A stretch of DNA of 64,000 bases from a virus: the IMG/VR virus record IMGVR_UViG_3300005329_000012, positions 1 to 64,000 of that record; one strand, given 5' to 3'. The translations under genes were made by a program, and so were the position numbers. This document shows, piece after piece, positions 16,602-24,942 of this stretch. The first letter of the stretch is position 1, and each line of letters starts with the position of its first letter. The notes below the pieces were generated by a model. It did no database searches. It was given only the letters and a program-made list of their open reading frames with translations, and was not told the DNA's origin.

Positions 16602-17465
16602 ATGACAGAGAAGACGTTCTACCGAAGCGCGGACATCGACAAGGGCGAGGCCGTGAAGAGCCTGCTCGAAGCGAATCCGGGCGCCACGATCGTCCGGGTG
16701 GACACCAAGAGGGCCACGCCGAGCGAGGCCCGCTTCGCGAGCGTCCGAACCGGCACCGAGATCTACGCCGCGACCATCCGCGTCGCGGAGGACGACGACA
16801 GCTCCGACGACAAGCCGAGCGACGACTCGTCCGGCGACGGCGGGGAGAAGAAGAACCCGTTCGCCGACAAGGGCGACGGCGGCTCCGACGACGGCGGCAG
16901 CGACGACAAGGGCTCCGACGACAAGGGCGGCGACGCCCTCGACCTGACCGGAGACGGAGACGGCGACGGCGGCGACAAGCCCGAGAAGCTCACGGGCGAC
17001 GCCGGGATCATCGACCTGCTCCAGCAGCTCGTGGACGCCGTCAAGGGCGGCGCGAGCCTCGGAGCGCCGGACGACGGCGCGCTCCCCGGCGACGACCTCG
17101 GACCCGTCGGCGGCGACCTGCCGCCCGGCGGCGACGCATCGGTCCTCCCCGACGCCCCGACGGCGGACGTCGGCGCGCCGGTACCCGGCACCCCGCTCCC
17201 CCCGCCCGTCAAGCCGAAGCCCGGCCCCGGCGGCCCCGCCTTCGCGAGCGTGCAGTCGCGCGTCGCGTCGTCCGGGACGGCCGAGCTGGTGCTCCGCGAC
17301 GTGACGTCGGCGGTCAAGACGAAGGACATCCTGGACCAGGCGGCCCAGGACTTCCCGGACCACAAGGTCACGAAGGTCCGCCGCAACGGCACAGAGAAGA
17401 TCAAGGGCGTCGAGGTCAACCTCCCGGCGAACGAGATCGCCCTGGTCACGCTCGTCAGGAAGTAG
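16602..17465 (+). CDS. Acidic low-complexity protein, probable capsid-assembly or internal head protein
   Basis: A 287-residue protein in three parts. The N-terminal 65 residues form a small alpha/beta domain (TEIYAATIRVA). Residues about 66-120 are disordered repeats of Asp, Ser, Gly and Lys (DDKGSDDKGGD), then a Pro/Gly-rich linker reaches about 210. The C-terminal 75 residues are again alpha/beta and basic (KVTKVRRNGTEKIKGVEV), ending in strands like the N-terminal domain. Directly upstream of the prohead protease, it may assist assembly. Not a recognised family. Confidence 0.6.
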   Translation: MTEKTFYRSADIDKGEAVKSLLEANPGATIVRVDTKRATPSEARFASVRTGTEIYAATIRVAEDDDSSDDKPSDDSSGDGGEKKNPFADKGDGGSDDGGSDDKGSDDKGGDALDLTGDGDGDGGDKPEKLTGDAGIIDLLQQLVDAVKGGASLGAPDDGALPGDDLGPVGGDLPPGGDASVLPDAPTADVGAPVPGTPLPPPVKPKPGPGGPAFASVQSRVASSGTAELVLRDVTSAVKTKDILDQAAQDFPDHKVTKVRRNGTEKIKGVEVNLPANEIALVTLVRK

Positions 17466-17472
17466 GCGAGCG

Positions 17473-19920
17473 GTGGCGCACCGCAAGTACGCAAGGTCGG
17501 AGGTACTCGGGGTCAAGTCGTCCGCCGAGCGGGCGGCGGCCCCGAGCCTCTCGGCCTTCTCGTCGTTCGACGACTACAAGACGGACGACGGCTTCCTGTA
17601 CGTGCGCGTGCGCGCGATCAGCTCGCGCGTCAACAAGAACCACGACGGCTGGCCCAGCGAGGAGCTGAGCAAGGCGTACCGGACGTTCGTCGGCAAGCCG
17701 ATCTTCGTCGACCACCACAACACGGACCCGAAGAAGGCCCGCGGCGTGGTCGTGGACGCGGCCCTGCACGTCGAGGACGACCTCGACAAGACGGCGAGCC
17801 TCGACCCGTACTACGCGTCGGCCCCCGAGAACCACCTGCCGCCCACCTGGATCGAGCTTCTGCTCGAAGTGGACGCCAAGCGGTACCCGAAGCTGGCGAA
17901 GGCGATCGTGGCGGGCGACATCGACGGCGTCTCCATGGGCGCCAACGTCGAGCGGAGCATCTGCTCGCACTGCGCGAACGTCGCGCGCTCGCCGGAGGAG
18001 TACTGCACCCACGTCCGGTCCAAGGGCGCGTACTTCGACTACTACGGCCCGGACGGCACCAAGACCTCGAAGAAGGCGTACGAGGACTGCTACGACATCG
18101 GCTTCTTCGAGCTGAGCTTCGTGTTCGACCCGGCCGACGAGACCGCGCTCAAGATCGACCACAAGATGGCCGCCAGGCGGCAGGCCATGGTGGACGTCTA
18201 CGCCGAGACCGACGGCCCGAGGACCGCGATGGCGAAGGTCGCCGCGGCCCTGGAGCCCGTCCCCGAGTGGGAGGGCGAGCCCGCCGAGCTGGGCGAGCCG
18301 TACAACCCCGAGAACCTCGCGGAGGCGCCCGCGGGCGACGACGAGGCCGCCACGGCGAGGGCCTGGAGGGTCGAGCAGTACATCCGCGCGGGCTACACGC
18401 CCGAGGAGGCCGAGGCCCTGGCCGACGCCACCGCCGGGCACCCCGGCCAGACCGGCGAGGGCAACGTCTACCCCGACGTCATGCGCACGATCGAGCAGGG
18501 CGCCACGCCGGACCAGGCCCGGAGGATCTGGGCCAGGACGCACGGCCTGGAGATCGACACCGCGGTCGCGGACGACGAGTTCCTCTGGAGCAAGACCGCC
18601 GAGCAGAACCCGCCGCCCCAGAGCGACATGACGACCGCCCCCGAGGACGTCGACACGCTCAGGCAGGACAAGACGTGCCCGATCTGCGGCTCGGACATGG
18701 AGGACGGCATCTGCGAGGTCTGCAACTACGAGGAGCCCCCGGAGGGCTTCGACAACCCGGACCTGGAGAAGGCGAAGGAGACCGACCTGCGCGAGGAGCA
18801 GCAGGCGGGCGAGGAGGCCCTCCAGCAGACGCAGGCCCAGACGCCCGGCGCCGCGACGCCCGGCGAGGGCTCGCAGATGGGTCCCGAGGGCGCGCCCGGC
18901 ATGACGCAGCCCATCCAGGCCAGCACAGCTTTCCCCGCCGCTGCGGACCCTGTAACTGATGACAAGACCTCCGAGCGCACCGCCGCCCGGACCAACACGC
19001 AGGAGAGGCCCATCCTCCCTGCGACTCGGAAGCTGACGGACAAGCCCAAGAACCCCAAGACGGTCAAGGACTCGAAGCAGCCGGTAGAGAGCAACCGAAA
19101 GGACAAGATGACAGAGACCACCCAGAAGGTTGCCGACGGAGCCACCCCCGTGGGGGAGGGCGTCCAGGCGGACAAGCGCGTGGACGTCGAGGGCGTGGGC
19201 GCCACCAGCCCGGACCCGCTGTCGGGAATCGAGCACCAGAACGTCGAGACCGAGACCGCCGACTTCACCGCGCCGAAGACCGACACGTGGTCCGGCGAGG
19301 AGGGCGACTCGCTCCAGAGCGCCGACGCCGTGACGTCGGACACCGGCGACTTCGCCACCGTCTCCTCCACCGAGAAGACGGCCGACGAGAAGACAGCCGA
19401 CATCGAGGTCATCGAGACCATCCCGTCGGGGAACGGCTTCCCCGACCACGACCCGTCCCACGTGGACCTGGAGGCCCTCCTGGCCGAGGAGGTCGGCGAC
19501 CGGACGGAGACCGACTCCACCGGCACGGCGTTCCGCTCCCTGGAGCAGGCCCCGGCCGTCACGAAGGGCGAGTCGGGCAACGACCTCGGGGGACCCGTGG
19601 GCGTCGCGCTCGCGAAGGCCCAGCTCCTCAAGGCCGTCAAGGTCGCGGAGGCGGAAGTGGACCTCGGGCTCATCGAGGCCGAGGCCAAGTTCGACCGCGT
19701 GGCCGAGCTGGAGGAGACCCCCGCGGAGGCGCTGGACGCCACCCTGGAAGCCCTCGCGAAGGTCAAGACGGCCGGACTCCGCAGGCCGAAGGCCGCCTCG
19801 CAGCGCACCGCCTCGGCGGGGCGCATGCCGAGCTTCCGCGCGCCGGGCGAGGGCTTCCTCGTCGAGGCCGCGGCCACCGACGCCGAGATCGACCGGCAGG
19901 TGGAGGACGCGATCTTCTAG
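17473..19920 (+). CDS. Prohead (capsid maturation) protease with C-terminal scaffold region
   Basis: GTG start; 815 residues. The N-terminal 230 residues look like a phage prohead serine protease: YVRVRAISSRVNKNHDGWP, then H81/H82 in FVDHHNTDP, and S154 in IDGVSMGANV as candidate nucleophile. Cys pairs follow (CSHCANVA...CTHV), and a CPICG...CEVC zinc ribbon lies near residues 400-420. The last 270 residues are acidic, coiled-coil-prone and disordered, typical of scaffold. Just upstream of decoration-like and major capsid genes, as in other capsid modules. It probably cleaves scaffold and capsid N-termini inside the prohead. Confidence 0.75.
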   Translation: MAHRKYARSEVLGVKSSAERAAAPSLSAFSSFDDYKTDDGFLYVRVRAISSRVNKNHDGWPSEELSKAYRTFVGKPIFVDHHNTDPKKARGVVVDAALHVEDDLDKTASLDPYYASAPENHLPPTWIELLLEVDAKRYPKLAKAIVAGDIDGVSMGANVERSICSHCANVARSPEEYCTHVRSKGAYFDYYGPDGTKTSKKAYEDCYDIGFFELSFVFDPADETALKIDHKMAARRQAMVDVYAETDGPRTAMAKVAAALEPVPEWEGEPAELGEPYNPENLAEAPAGDDEAATARAWRVEQYIRAGYTPEEAEALADATAGHPGQTGEGNVYPDVMRTIEQGATPDQARRIWARTHGLEIDTAVADDEFLWSKTAEQNPPPQSDMTTAPEDVDTLRQDKTCPICGSDMEDGICEVCNYEEPPEGFDNPDLEKAKETDLREEQQAGEEALQQTQAQTPGAATPGEGSQMGPEGAPGMTQPIQASTAFPAAADPVTDDKTSERTAARTNTQERPILPATRKLTDKPKNPKTVKDSKQPVESNRKDKMTETTQKVADGATPVGEGVQADKRVDVEGVGATSPDPLSGIEHQNVETETADFTAPKTDTWSGEEGDSLQSADAVTSDTGDFATVSSTEKTADEKTADIEVIETIPSGNGFPDHDPSHVDLEALLAEEVGDRTETDSTGTAFRSLEQAPAVTKGESGNDLGGPVGVALAKAQLLKAVKVAEAEVDLGLIEAEAKFDRVAELEETPAEALDATLEALAKVKTAGLRRPKAASQRTASAGRMPSFRAPGEGFLVEAAATDAEIDRQVEDAIF
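19108..19920 (+). CDS. Predicted in-frame nested scaffold protein (270 aa)
   Basis: An ATG at 19108, in frame with the protease gene (codon 546), follows AAAGGA at good spacing. It begins MTETTQKVADG, much like the starts of nearby genes. The product would be the acidic, helix-rich scaffold region alone. This matches the known lambda arrangement, where scaffold Nu3 is translated from inside protease gene C. Initiation here is an inference from the sequence. Confidence 0.5.
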   Translation: MTETTQKVADGATPVGEGVQADKRVDVEGVGATSPDPLSGIEHQNVETETADFTAPKTDTWSGEEGDSLQSADAVTSDTGDFATVSSTEKTADEKTADIEVIETIPSGNGFPDHDPSHVDLEALLAEEVGDRTETDSTGTAFRSLEQAPAVTKGESGNDLGGPVGVALAKAQLLKAVKVAEAEVDLGLIEAEAKFDRVAELEETPAEALDATLEALAKVKTAGLRRPKAASQRTASAGRMPSFRAPGEGFLVEAAATDAEIDRQVEDAIF

Positions 19921-19944
19921 ATCCGTCTGTTCATGACGAACTTC

Positions 19945-19966
19945 GAGGGGGCCGGGAGGCCCCCTC
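19945..19966 (+). terminator. GC-rich hairpin terminator after the protease/scaffold gene
   Basis: A 9-bp perfect stem (GAGGGGGCC/GGCCCCCTC) with a GGGA loop, followed by GTTGT. The rest of the 155-bp gap (19921-20075) holds a possible leader with GTAAGG near 20023 before the next gene. Confidence 0.7.
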
Positions 19967-20075
19967 GTTGTCTGGCCAGAAGAACCGACTGTCCATGACC
20001 CTCTTTTTCCGGGGACGGCGACAGGTAAGGAATGCAAGCACCACCACCCCTGAGACCAAAGGACACACTGAAACC

Positions 20076-20624
20076 ATGCTCCGACTGACGAACCTGGCGA
20101 ACAAGTACCAGCGCCGGACGCTCAGGCCCCTGTACGCGCAGACGCAGGCTTACCCCTACGACGCGCAGCTGGACGCCTCGTTCGACCGCTCGGTCATGTT
20201 CGACTCCGCGACCCCTGCGGTTGCCGCCTCCAAGGCCGCAATCCTCCCGGGTCTCGTCGCGTCGAAGCTCGCCGGGGAGGTCGTGACCCTCTCGACTTCC
20301 GGCGCGGGCACCGACCGCGACTTCGGCCTGTTCGCCAACTTCGTTGGCGGCGAGCTGAGCGACATCCCCTCCGACTTCGACCGGGTTGGCGTCTGGCGCG
20401 GCGCTGGCGGCGTGTTCGAGGTCCTGGCCCCGGTCTTCTCCGACGCGGCTTCGCTCTCGACCATCGCTGGCCAGGAGGCTGGCGCGGCGGCGAACGAGGT
20501 CTACGGCATCGCCAACGCGAAGGGGCAGCTGGAGTTCTCGCAGGGCGCCTCCGACACCGAGGACACGGCGCGCCTCATCAAGTACCTGTCGGCCAACGCG
20601 ATCATCGTGGAGCTGCTGGTCTAG
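20076..20624 (+). CDS. Probable capsid decoration/stabilising protein (182 aa)
   Basis: Immediately upstream of the major capsid gene, where phages often encode the head decoration protein. It is rich in Ala, Ser, Gly and Phe, with no Cys. The stretch VGVWRGAGGVFEVLAPVF with flanking strands suggests a beta-tulip or barrel trimer. A longer upstream frame is rejected because it runs through the terminator and lacks a good ribosome site. It lies on its own transcript segment between terminators. Assignment is mainly positional. Confidence 0.6.
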   Translation: MLRLTNLANKYQRRTLRPLYAQTQAYPYDAQLDASFDRSVMFDSATPAVAASKAAILPGLVASKLAGEVVTLSTSGAGTDRDFGLFANFVGGELSDIPSDFDRVGVWRGAGGVFEVLAPVFSDAASLSTIAGQEAGAAANEVYGIANAKGQLEFSQGASDTEDTARLIKYLSANAIIVELLV

Positions 20625-20661
20625 GGCTTCCTGAGCCAACGACCACAGAAAGAGACAGAAG

Positions 20662-21717
20662 ATGACTCTCACAGCACGCACCGCGAAGTCCTCCGAGGAC
20701 TACGTCGAGAAGCTCGCCTCGCTGCCGAAGCTCACCAAGGCCGAGAAGCAGCAGCGCCTCGCGACGATCCTCGCCGACAAGGCCAGCGGCATGCACCGCC
20801 TCGGCCAGGGCATGATCGGCCCCATCCAGATCCGCCTGCGGTACGAGGGCATGGTCCGCAACGTCCTCCTGGAGGACACGCTGGAGCGCGGCCCGCTCAT
20901 GCCGTACGACATCCTCGACGACCTGGGAATGGCCTACATCCTGAACTCCACGGATGCCGAGGTCAAGATCCAGATGTTCGAGGGCAAGCAGGCGTTCCCC
21001 GCCCTGTTCCGCATCGCGTCGTTCCCGAAGATCCGCAAGGAGGATCTGTACTACCTTCGGGTCAACGCCGTCGAGTACGCGCAGGACGAGTCCCGCCAGG
21101 CCATCCAGAAGCAGGAGGACTACAAGCTCATCCAGCTCCTGGAGACCGCGATCGTCGAGCATGGCGCTGCCGGGCAGACCCCGGTCGGCGGCATCGCGAC
21201 GGGCATCTCGGCCGGTCCTTCCACGGACCTCACCGAGAAGACCGTCCTCGTCGGCGCGAACAACCCGCTGGAGCCGGTGGACTTCTACAGCGCGGTCTCG
21301 ATGATCGAGATCGAGCAGCTGGAGGCGTCCAGGGTTCTCGCTCACCCGCAGGACATCCGCGACCTCTACACCTGGGACATCAACGTCACGGGCTGGAGCT
21401 TCAAGGACAAGGTCTTCGCGGGCGAGAAGATCACCAGCTTCGGTGAGTTCCAGGTCCAGAAGTCGGTCATGGTCCCGCAGGGCGAGACCTTCCTGACCGC
21501 GGACCCGGAGTTCGTGGGCGTCTTCCCGGTGATGTACTCCCTCGACGTCGAGGAGAACCACCAGGTCGAGCAGTTCCACAAGGGCTGGGTCATGGACGAG
21601 CTGGTCGGCATGATGATCCTGAACGCCAGGGGCATCGCGCGAGTCCGCAAGGACGACGACAACAGCCCGGACAGCGGCATCGTCACCAACATCGCGGAGC
21701 GCGGCCTCTACACCTAG
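20662..21717 (+). CDS. Major capsid protein (HK97-fold type)
   Basis: A 351-residue protein behind a strong ribosome site (agaaagagacagaag). It has a charged helical N-terminal arm (SSEDYVEKLASLPKLTKAEKQQR), suited to proteolytic removal. Features resemble HK97-fold capsids of large myophages: YEGMVRNVLLEDTLERGPLMPYDI, a spine-helix region near 145-165, and a C-terminal half containing DINVTGWSFKDKVFAGEKI and the VMVPQGETFLTADPEFVGVFPV beta sheet. Flanked by terminators, consistent with its own abundant transcript. Substrate of the upstream protease. Confidence 0.8.
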   Translation: MTLTARTAKSSEDYVEKLASLPKLTKAEKQQRLATILADKASGMHRLGQGMIGPIQIRLRYEGMVRNVLLEDTLERGPLMPYDILDDLGMAYILNSTDAEVKIQMFEGKQAFPALFRIASFPKIRKEDLYYLRVNAVEYAQDESRQAIQKQEDYKLIQLLETAIVEHGAAGQTPVGGIATGISAGPSTDLTEKTVLVGANNPLEPVDFYSAVSMIEIEQLEASRVLAHPQDIRDLYTWDINVTGWSFKDKVFAGEKITSFGEFQVQKSVMVPQGETFLTADPEFVGVFPVMYSLDVEENHQVEQFHKGWVMDELVGMMILNARGIARVRKDDDNSPDSGIVTNIAERGLYT

Positions 21718-21745
21718 GCCCCGCGCCTCACCCCCAACAGGTGCC

Positions 21746-21776
21746 GAAGGCCCCCGCAAGGGGGCCTTCTTCTTTG
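21746..21776 (+). terminator. Strong intrinsic terminator after the major capsid gene
   Basis: A perfect 10-bp stem (GAAGGCCCCC/GGGGGCCTTC) with a GCAA loop, followed by TTCTTT, the best U-tract terminator in the window. Confidence 0.9.
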
Positions 21777-21790
21777 GCCGAATAGCAAGC

Positions 21791-22168
21791 ATGGAACCCG
21801 AAGCGAAGCAGACCGACTACGCGCCCGTGGCGCTCGTCCTCGGGCTCGCGCTCGTGGGCCTGCTGGCGGTCACGGCGGTCCTCGGCTGGGCGCTGCTGGC
21901 CCAGGACCCGGAGGTCAGGACCGTCGTCAAGACGGTGCAGGCCAAGCCCAAGCCCGGGAGCGTCCTGATCGGCCTCCCGCGCCGGGCCGACTTCGACAGC
22001 GTGCAGGCCAACCCGGCGGTCCCGTTCGCCATCGTCTGCACGGCGTACTCGAACCGGCCGACCCAGGCCACGACCGGCCCGGACACCTACACCAAGAAGA
22101 TGATCGGCTTCCGGGTCGTCACCGACTGCGTGACGGTGCCCGCGGACCCGAAGGCGCCGAAGTCCTGA
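21791..22168 (+). CDS. Single-pass membrane protein (125 aa)
   Basis: An acidic N-terminus is followed by one long hydrophobic helix (residues about 11-38), a KAKPKPG linker and an exported-looking beta domain with two cysteines (IVCTAYS and TDCVTV) that could pair outside the cell. N-in/C-out topology is likely. It sits between two terminators directly after the capsid gene. Possibly a superinfection or host-surface protein; no family recognised. Confidence 0.65.
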   Translation: MEPEAKQTDYAPVALVLGLALVGLLAVTAVLGWALLAQDPEVRTVVKTVQAKPKPGSVLIGLPRRADFDSVQANPAVPFAIVCTAYSNRPTQATTGPDTYTKKMIGFRVVTDCVTVPADPKAPKS

Positions 22169-22174
22169 CAAGCG

Positions 22175-22196
22175 GAGGGGGCCTCCCGGCCCCCTC
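22175..22196 (+). terminator. GC-rich hairpin terminator
   Basis: A 9-bp stem (GAGGGGGCC/GGCCCCCTC) with a TCCC loop. The stem sequence is identical to those at 19945 and 57265. Confidence 0.75.
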
Positions 22197-22348
22197 GCTA
22201 GATCCGGCCACCTCCTTTCGTTCCGAAGGCTGTGTCCTCGCACATTATGCGCTTGGGCGCGGGAAAACACAGGGCTGCGCCCGAATAAGGTACGCAGCAC
22301 CGGCCCGGGGCAATCACGCCCCGGTAGAGCAGCCCAAGGAGGCTAGCT
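22197..22348 (+). promoter_or_regulatory. Intergenic leader with hairpin before the 22349 gene
   Basis: 152 bases without a gene. The segment 22225-22290 is locally AT-richer and includes CGAATAAGGT, like the GAATAAGG elements before several other genes. A perfect 7-bp hairpin (CCGGGGC/GCCCCGG, loop AATCAC) lies at 22305-22324, then AAGGAGG before the ATG. Probably a promoter and structured leader. Confidence 0.5.
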
Positions 22349-23011
22349 ATGACAGAAAGGCAGAGGGGCAAGGGCGGCAAGTTCGTCGCCAAGGAGGCCC
22401 CGGCCCAGGCAGAGCAGGTCGACGCCGCCGAGCTGGCGGAGTTCCGCGCGTGGCAGGAGAGCCAGAAGGCGGGCGCCGTGGAGACGGAGAAGGCCCCCGA
22501 GGTCCCCGAGGCCGAGCAGGTCGAGACCGGGGGTCGGCAGGCCAAGACGATCCGCAACCTCACGAACGCGCTGGTCCACCTGCGCCTGCACGGCGCGGAC
22601 ATGGAGAAGCCGTACAGGATCGAGCTGGCGCAGCGCGGCAGGCGCGGCGACTGGGCGACGGTCCCGGCCAAGCTCACCGCGAGCGGCACGTTCATCTCGG
22701 GCGCCGACAGGCTGTTCGAGATCATCCCGCTCAGCGAGGCGCGGGCGATCCAGTACGGACCGAGGCCCGGCTCGTCCGACCAGCCGGTCACGGTGGTCAG
22801 GCACGACGAGCACATCGTCAGCCGCCGGGCCAACTGGGACGGCCAGGGCAAGGCCCCGGCCCAGGAGCGCGGCGGCGGGGCGGGACCGCAGCTCGTGGAC
22901 GCCCTCGGGGCGGACGCGGACGTGCACGCGAACATCCGCGCGGGCGAGTCGGCCCTGCCGGACGGCGCCTTCCCGACGAAGGTGACGACCGAGCGCGTCA
23001 GGGAGGGCTAG
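22349..23011 (+). CDS. Hypothetical protein, possibly head or neck associated (220 aa)
   Basis: An excellent ribosome site (AAGGAGG) precedes the ATG. The N-terminal 60 residues are charged, Ala/Glu-rich and helical (AELAEFRAWQESQKAG). The middle is beta-rich (KPYRIELAQRGRRGDWATVPAKL), and the tail is Gly/Ala-rich and disordered. No enzymatic motif or membrane segment. The position between the capsid and endolysin genes does not settle its role. Confidence 0.65.
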   Translation: MTERQRGKGGKFVAKEAPAQAEQVDAAELAEFRAWQESQKAGAVETEKAPEVPEAEQVETGGRQAKTIRNLTNALVHLRLHGADMEKPYRIELAQRGRRGDWATVPAKLTASGTFISGADRLFEIIPLSEARAIQYGPRPGSSDQPVTVVRHDEHIVSRRANWDGQGKAPAQERGGGAGPQLVDALGADADVHANIRAGESALPDGAFPTKVTTERVREG

Positions 23012-23033
23012 CAAAGCGGGGCGGTCCTCGCGC

Positions 23034-23043
23034 GTAAATGGCG
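23034..23043 (+). promoter_or_regulatory. Start-associated element (GTAAATGGCG)
   Basis: Abuts the ATG at 23044. The element also contains an in-frame ATG at 23038; by analogy with the other sites the second ATG is taken as the start. Confidence 0.45.
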
Positions 23044-23937
23044 ATGGCCGTCCCCTTCTACCCCTGCAAGACCGGCACGAAGGGTCCTCACGTCGAGGGC
23101 TACGGGCGCGCGATGGCGCGCGCGCTGGAGAAGCTCCCCTGGTGGAAGCGGGTCCCGGTCAAGCGCCGCTGGGGCTGGTGGCACCGGCACCTGGCGAACG
23201 AGCTGAAGAAGGGCGAGGGCTGGAAGCAGGACGGCGCATACGACAAGAAGCTGCACGCGCTCCTGCTCGACCACGGCGCCTTCGACGCCTACGCCGAGGC
23301 GCTGGTCCGGCAGCACCACCCGGCCAAGCCGAAGCCCAAGCCGAAGCCGCCGGTCGGCGACGACCTCTCCCGCGTCAAGGCCGCCCTCGTGGCGTTCTGC
23401 CGCACCGGCCTGGCGCACCCCTGGAACTGGAACTACACGCAGAACCGCCCGGTGGACGTCACCGTCGACCCCGCGGGGCACGTGAACTCGGACTGCTCGG
23501 GCTCGATCATCCAGGCGTTCCGCTGGGCGCGCGACAAGACCGGCGTCAACTTCCGCGACCCGGGCGGCTTCAACTGGAGCGGCTACGGGAACACGAACTG
23601 GTACCTCAGGAGCCACCCGCGCGTCAGCGGCCAGTACTTCGTGGGCGACTGCGCCTTCTACGGGCACGGCTCGACCACGACGCACGTGACGATGTGCATC
23701 CGGGCGGGCGACGCGCGGACCTCGCGCTGGTGGAGCTTCGGCTCCGAGCCGCCGCAGGAGCGCGCGCTCTACTACCGCACGGACTTCATGTTCGTGGTCA
23801 GGCCCCTCGCCGACATCGGCGTGGTCCGCAGGGCGATCAACGTCGTCCGCGGCCTGTTCTCCGTGGCGGCCGAGCCGCCCCCGGAGGCGTTCCTGGGCGA
23901 CCCGGGCGACGGCGAAGCGGCACCGCCCGCGGAGTAG
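23044..23937 (+). CDS. Endolysin: NlpC/P60-type peptidoglycan endopeptidase
   Basis: About 297 residues. The N-terminal 90 residues (GTKGPHVEGYGRAMARALEK...WKQDGAYDKKLHALLLDHG) resemble a peptidoglycan-binding helical domain that recurs in actinophage lysins. A KPKPKPKPP linker follows, then the catalytic domain with C151 (NSDCSGSIIQAF) and H214 (THVTMCI), the Cys-His pair of NlpC/P60 enzymes cutting stem peptides. No signal peptide, so export would need a holin; a holin candidate lies far away at 56793. The C-terminal 30 residues are acidic and disordered. Confidence 0.8.
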   Translation: MAVPFYPCKTGTKGPHVEGYGRAMARALEKLPWWKRVPVKRRWGWWHRHLANELKKGEGWKQDGAYDKKLHALLLDHGAFDAYAEALVRQHHPAKPKPKPKPPVGDDLSRVKAALVAFCRTGLAHPWNWNYTQNRPVDVTVDPAGHVNSDCSGSIIQAFRWARDKTGVNFRDPGGFNWSGYGNTNWYLRSHPRVSGQYFVGDCAFYGHGSTTTHVTMCIRAGDARTSRWWSFGSEPPQERALYYRTDFMFVVRPLADIGVVRRAINVVRGLFSVAAEPPPEAFLGDPGDGEAAPPAE

Positions 23938-24041
23938 CCCCTCCCTGGCCCCCTCTGGCCCCCTCTGGGCCGCCGCGGGCTCGCCCGGGCGGTTTCATCC
24001 AGGCGGACCCGCGGGGCCAGAGGTTGCCACTCAGGCCCGCG

Positions 24042-24446
24042 CTACCAGGCGAGCCCGCCCGACGGCCTGCACTGCCACGGCGACCAGTCCCGGCCGCTCG
24101 CGACGAAGTAGCGGTGCGCGGCGCGGGCCTGGGCGTACGCGCCCCTGCCGTGGCCGTACCTCGCCCTCTCGGACCGCCCCATCTGGAAGATCCCGAGGTA
24201 CTGGCCGTTGCTGGCCCACGTCCTGAGGTTGCTCTCGCACCTGGCGACGCGGACGGCCTCCGGGCCGTACCTCGGCCCGAACACGTCCATGATCGCTCTC
24301 CGCACCTGCTGCTGTCCTGCCTGCGCGCTGTCGTAGCCTGCCGCGGCGCCCAGCGCGAGCGCCGCCATCGTGACCGTGATGAATCTCCTCATACGCGCTT
24401 CCGGCCCTTCCCGCCGCTCGCTGTCGGCGCCTGGGGCCGGGGGCAT
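24042..24446 (-). CDS. Secreted lysozyme/transglycosylase-like protein
   Basis: ATG at 24446 follows AAGGAGG at ideal spacing. A second in-frame ATG at 24392 has a weaker GGAAG and starts right at the signal peptide (MRRFITVTMAALALG...AQA), so either start is possible. The mature part carries ARCESNLRTW and NGQYLGIFQMG, the Glu-containing active-site and FQ motifs of SLT/Rpf-like muralytic domains that cut glycan strands. It converges on the endolysin gene. The 104-bp gap 23938-24041 holds only GC-rich short repeats (tggccccctc twice). Confidence 0.75.
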   Translation of the reverse strand: MPPAPGADSERREGPEARMRRFITVTMAALALGAAAGYDSAQAGQQQVRRAIMDVFGPRYGPEAVRVARCESNLRTWASNGQYLGIFQMGRSERARYGHGRGAYAQARAAHRYFVASGRDWSPWQCRPSGGLAW

Positions 24447-24472
24447 CTGCCCGTCCTCCTTCTGTACGTAGC

Positions 24473-24496
24473 GAGGCCCCGGCGAACCGGGGCCTC
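24473..24496 (-). terminator. Hairpin terminator downstream of the leftward 24533-24940 gene
   Basis: A perfect 10-bp stem (GAGGCCCCGG/CCGGGGCCTC) with a four-base loop, between two leftward genes. No U-tract, as usual in high-GC genomes. Confidence 0.7.
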
Positions 24497-24532
24497 TGGT
24501 CTACGTGTTATGTTGCCGGTCGGCGCGGGGAC

Positions 24533-24940
24533 CTAGCTGTACGCGTCCAGGTACGACGTCGCCAGGTTGACCTTGGCGATCCCGAGCCGGGTGTACGCCG
24601 TGGCCGCCGCGTAGCTGCCCGACCTGGCGTAGGTGAACGCCGTGGCGTAGGCCGCGAGGCCCTGGCGGTAGGCGGTCGCCGCCTTGCGGAGCACCGTCGC
24701 GCACGGGGCGGGCGCCGACTGGATCACGACCAGCGCGCTGACGACCTTGGCCCTGGCGGGCGACCAGAGGTCGGCCTGGGCCAGGCCGATCCCGGACGAG
24801 GCCAGCTTGTTCGCCTTGATCAGCGCGTTGATGGAGCCGAGGTTGGAGCAGGCGCTCCGGGACTGCGCGGCGGGCGCGGCCTGGGCCGTGGGGACCGCCA
24901 GCGCGGCGGCGAGCGCCGCCAGTACGATGAGCTTCTTCAT
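24533..24940 (-). CDS. Secreted helical protein (135 aa)
   Basis: ATG at 24940 with AAAGGA upstream. A textbook signal peptide (MKKLIVLAALAAALAVPTAQA) precedes a mature part of Ala-rich helices with two cysteines (SACSNLG and APCATVL) that could form a disulfide. Repeated YATAFTYARSGSYAAATAY-type helices suggest a four-helix bundle. Exported during infection; no family recognised. Middle of a leftward set of secreted proteins beside the endolysin. Confidence 0.75.
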   Translation of the reverse strand: MKKLIVLAALAAALAVPTAQAAPAAQSRSACSNLGSINALIKANKLASSGIGLAQADLWSPARAKVVSALVVIQSAPAPCATVLRKAATAYRQGLAAYATAFTYARSGSYAAATAYTRLGIAKVNLATSYLDAYS

Positions 24941-24942
24941 GC

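Noticed and set aside
17455-20037. Long minus-strand frame opposite the prohead protease
   Set aside because: Same shadow pattern; the plus frame has protease motifs, a start with context and a terminator at its end.
23938-24041. Coding potential in the 104-bp gap between endolysin and lysozyme-like gene
   Set aside because: Only short GC-rich direct repeats (tggccccctc) and no start with context; likely a terminator zone for convergent genes.
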